From an uncultured Chloroflexota bacterium (lineage in GTDB: Bacteria > Chloroflexota > Limnocylindria > Limnocylindrales > CSP1-4), in assembly GCA_903928275.1 (NCBI GenBank), contig CAIYQJ010000080.1:1-5680 (forward strand): a stretch of 5,680 nt of DNA, given 5' to 3'. Made by a program: the position numbers and the translations under genes. The notes beneath the pieces were generated by a model, which searched no databases, had not been told where the DNA came from, and worked only from the letters and a program-made list of their open reading frames with translations. Positions 4,958-5,680 of the stretch are shown in pieces (the stretch's first letter is position 1; the number at the start of each line of letters is the position of its first letter).

Positions 4958-5365
4958 TCAGCTGCTCACGCCCACCAGGTCCGTCACGCCGAGAGCCGCT
5001 CGAGCAGCCTCCTCGTCGTCCACGGTGAAGGCGAACTCCACCTTGCCGGGCTTGCGCCCCACGACGAGCGTCCCGAGGATGTTCACGTGGGCGTCGCCGA
5101 GCCGGCCGGCCGCCACGGCAAGGGCGCCCGGCGCGTCGTCCAGCTCGACGAGCACCGGCGACCCCTCGATGAAGGAGTGGCCGAGCGTGCCGAGGACTCT
5201 CCGCGTGGCGTCGGGGTCGGTGGTGGTGACGAACGCGCACGCCTCGTCGCCGGCGCCGGCGGTGGCGATGTGACGGATGTCGATCCCGCGCGCGGCGAGT
5301 GCCCTGGCGACGTGGGCCAGCTCGCCCGGCCGGTTCTCCATCTGGATGATGAACTGCCGACACAT
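4958..5365 (-). CDS. Small tandem ACT-domain protein
   Basis: A 135-residue protein made of two ACT domains and nothing else: domain 1 at about 3-66 and domain 2 at about 70-132. Each shows the strand-turn-helix start with the conserved Pro-Gly turn that lines the ligand pocket in ACT proteins: ENRPGELAHVARALAARGIDI in domain 1 (Pro13-Gly14) and DDAPGALAVAAGRLGDAHVNI in domain 2 (Pro79-Gly80). ACT domains usually bind amino acids and regulate enzymes. Free-standing pairs are common, and their partners are mostly unknown. The start chosen is ATG 5363-5365, which places the first ACT strand (MCRQFIIQ) at the N-terminus and has GAGG five bases upstream. The same frame stays open further upstream, with a GTG at 5465-5467, but that would add 34 residues dominated by Arg that do not resemble a folded domain. 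It is probably cytosolic. No enzyme of amino-acid metabolism sits next to it in the window. Confidence 0.85.
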   Translation of the reverse strand: MCRQFIIQMENRPGELAHVARALAARGIDIRHIATAGAGDEACAFVTTTDPDATRRVLGTLGHSFIEGSPVLVELDDAPGALAVAAGRLGDAHVNILGTLVVGRKPGKVEFAFTVDDEEAARAALGVTDLVGVSS

Positions 5366-5370
5366 GGTCG

Positions 5371-5374
5371 CCTC
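5371..5374 (-). promoter_or_regulatory. Shine-Dalgarno deciding the ACT-protein start
   Basis: On the minus strand this reads GAGG within GTGAGGCGACC, five bases before ATG 5365. It favours the short 135-residue form over the upstream GTG at 5465-5467, which has no such site. Confidence 0.6.
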
Positions 5375-5425
5375 ACTTCCGGCCCGAGCCACGGCTTCCC
5401 GCCGTCGAACGTGCCCATGACGGAC

Positions 5426-5442
5426 CCGGTCCTTCAGACCGG
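5426..5442. other. 6-bp hairpin in the leader region of the ACT gene
   Basis: CCGGTC (5426-5431) and GACCGG (5437-5442) are perfect complements around a five-base loop, about 60 bases upstream of the ACT start codon. It may belong to a leader structure or to the end of an upstream gene, or it may be a chance GC palindrome. No riboswitch consensus or U-run is visible. Confidence 0.3.
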
Positions 5443-5680
5443 ATCGCGGGAGTCGCCGGGAACGCACGATGGCGGCGGCACGCGCAGCGTCCTCGACACA
5501 CCTCCGCGTCGGCCAGTGCCGAAGCGGCCGGGCGCCGCGTGCCGAGCGGACCCGCGGCCCGGGCCGGAGGTCGCACGGCGAGGCGGGGCGCCGGATGGCG
5601 GCCGAGCGGGCGGGGCTGCCCGGGAACCCGCAGCGGGGACAGGCGCGGTGCTGCGACCGCCGCCTGCGCGGCGCGCCGCG

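Larger units (their letters stand above)
5366..5680. other. 315 bases at the right edge without a supported gene
   Basis: No frame here gives a recognisable protein. On the minus strand the ACT-gene frame stays open to the edge, but it is Arg/Pro-rich apart from an isolated RACPRCGFPG near 5611-5640. On the plus strand a frame from ATG 5417 also runs off the edge and is Pro/Gly/Arg-rich throughout. I see the 6-bp hairpin at 5426-5442 and no convincing promoter. The stretch is either intergenic or the end of a gene lying mainly outside the window. Confidence 0.5.

Noticed and set aside
4102..5273. Plus-strand frames over the protease and ACT genes
   Set aside because: Ser/Arg/Pro-rich shadows. 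The minus strand has recognisable M52 and ACT motifs.
5366..5467. Extended ACT protein starting at GTG 5465-5467
   Set aside because: The extra 34 residues are Arg-rich and unstructured. The internal ATG 5365 has a GAGG site at correct spacing and begins directly at the first ACT strand.
5417..5680. Plus-strand frame from ATG 5417 running off the right edge
   Set aside because: Pro/Gly/Arg-rich throughout, with no motif and no clear ribosome binding site. It cannot be told from chance.

Overview
The window is very GC-rich (roughly 70% or more by eye), with strong G/C preference at third codon positions and frequent GTG starts. This fits a high-GC soil or environmental bacterium, either Actinomycetota or a high-GC Chloroflexota lineage. 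The sequence alone does not separate these and no phylogenetic marker gene is present. No mobile element, CRISPR array, rRNA or tRNA was recognised.

Layout: the left edge holds the C-terminal end of one plus-strand gene (stop at 162-164). Everything else well supported lies on the minus strand, so transcription runs from right to left. In that order the genes are: a small tandem ACT-domain protein (4958-5365); a hydrogenase maturation protease of the HyaD/HybD/HycI type (4257-4802); a CoA-acylating methylmalonate-semialdehyde dehydrogenase (2543-4084); a six-helix potassium channel with a TVGYGD filter (1567-2358); and an Eis-like GNAT acetyltransferase (169-1521). The Eis-like gene converges on the plus-strand gene with only four bases between their stop codons.

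Transcription units: the channel and acetyltransferase genes are 45 bases apart and probably co-transcribed. The dehydrogenase has its own good ribosome binding site, a plausible sigma-70-like promoter upstream, and a perfect 14-bp hairpin after its stop, so it looks monocistronic. The ACT protein and the protease are separated by 155 bases that hold a bulged hairpin and a possible 32-codon ORF overlapping the protease start.

The genes do not form one obvious pathway. The dehydrogenase feeds valine, inositol or beta-alanine breakdown products into propionyl-CoA or acetyl-CoA. The protease implies a [NiFe] hydrogenase elsewhere in the genome. The channel handles potassium flux. The acetyltransferase and ACT protein have no assigned substrate or ligand. 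The least ordinary DNA is the 184-base gap between the dehydrogenase and the channel: it contains 42-bp direct repeats with an internal 21-bp (two helical turns) spacing of a GCACC element, directly upstream of a channel gene that may be leaderless, followed by the perfect hairpin. I did not find a convincing novel multi-gene system; this gap is the best lead.
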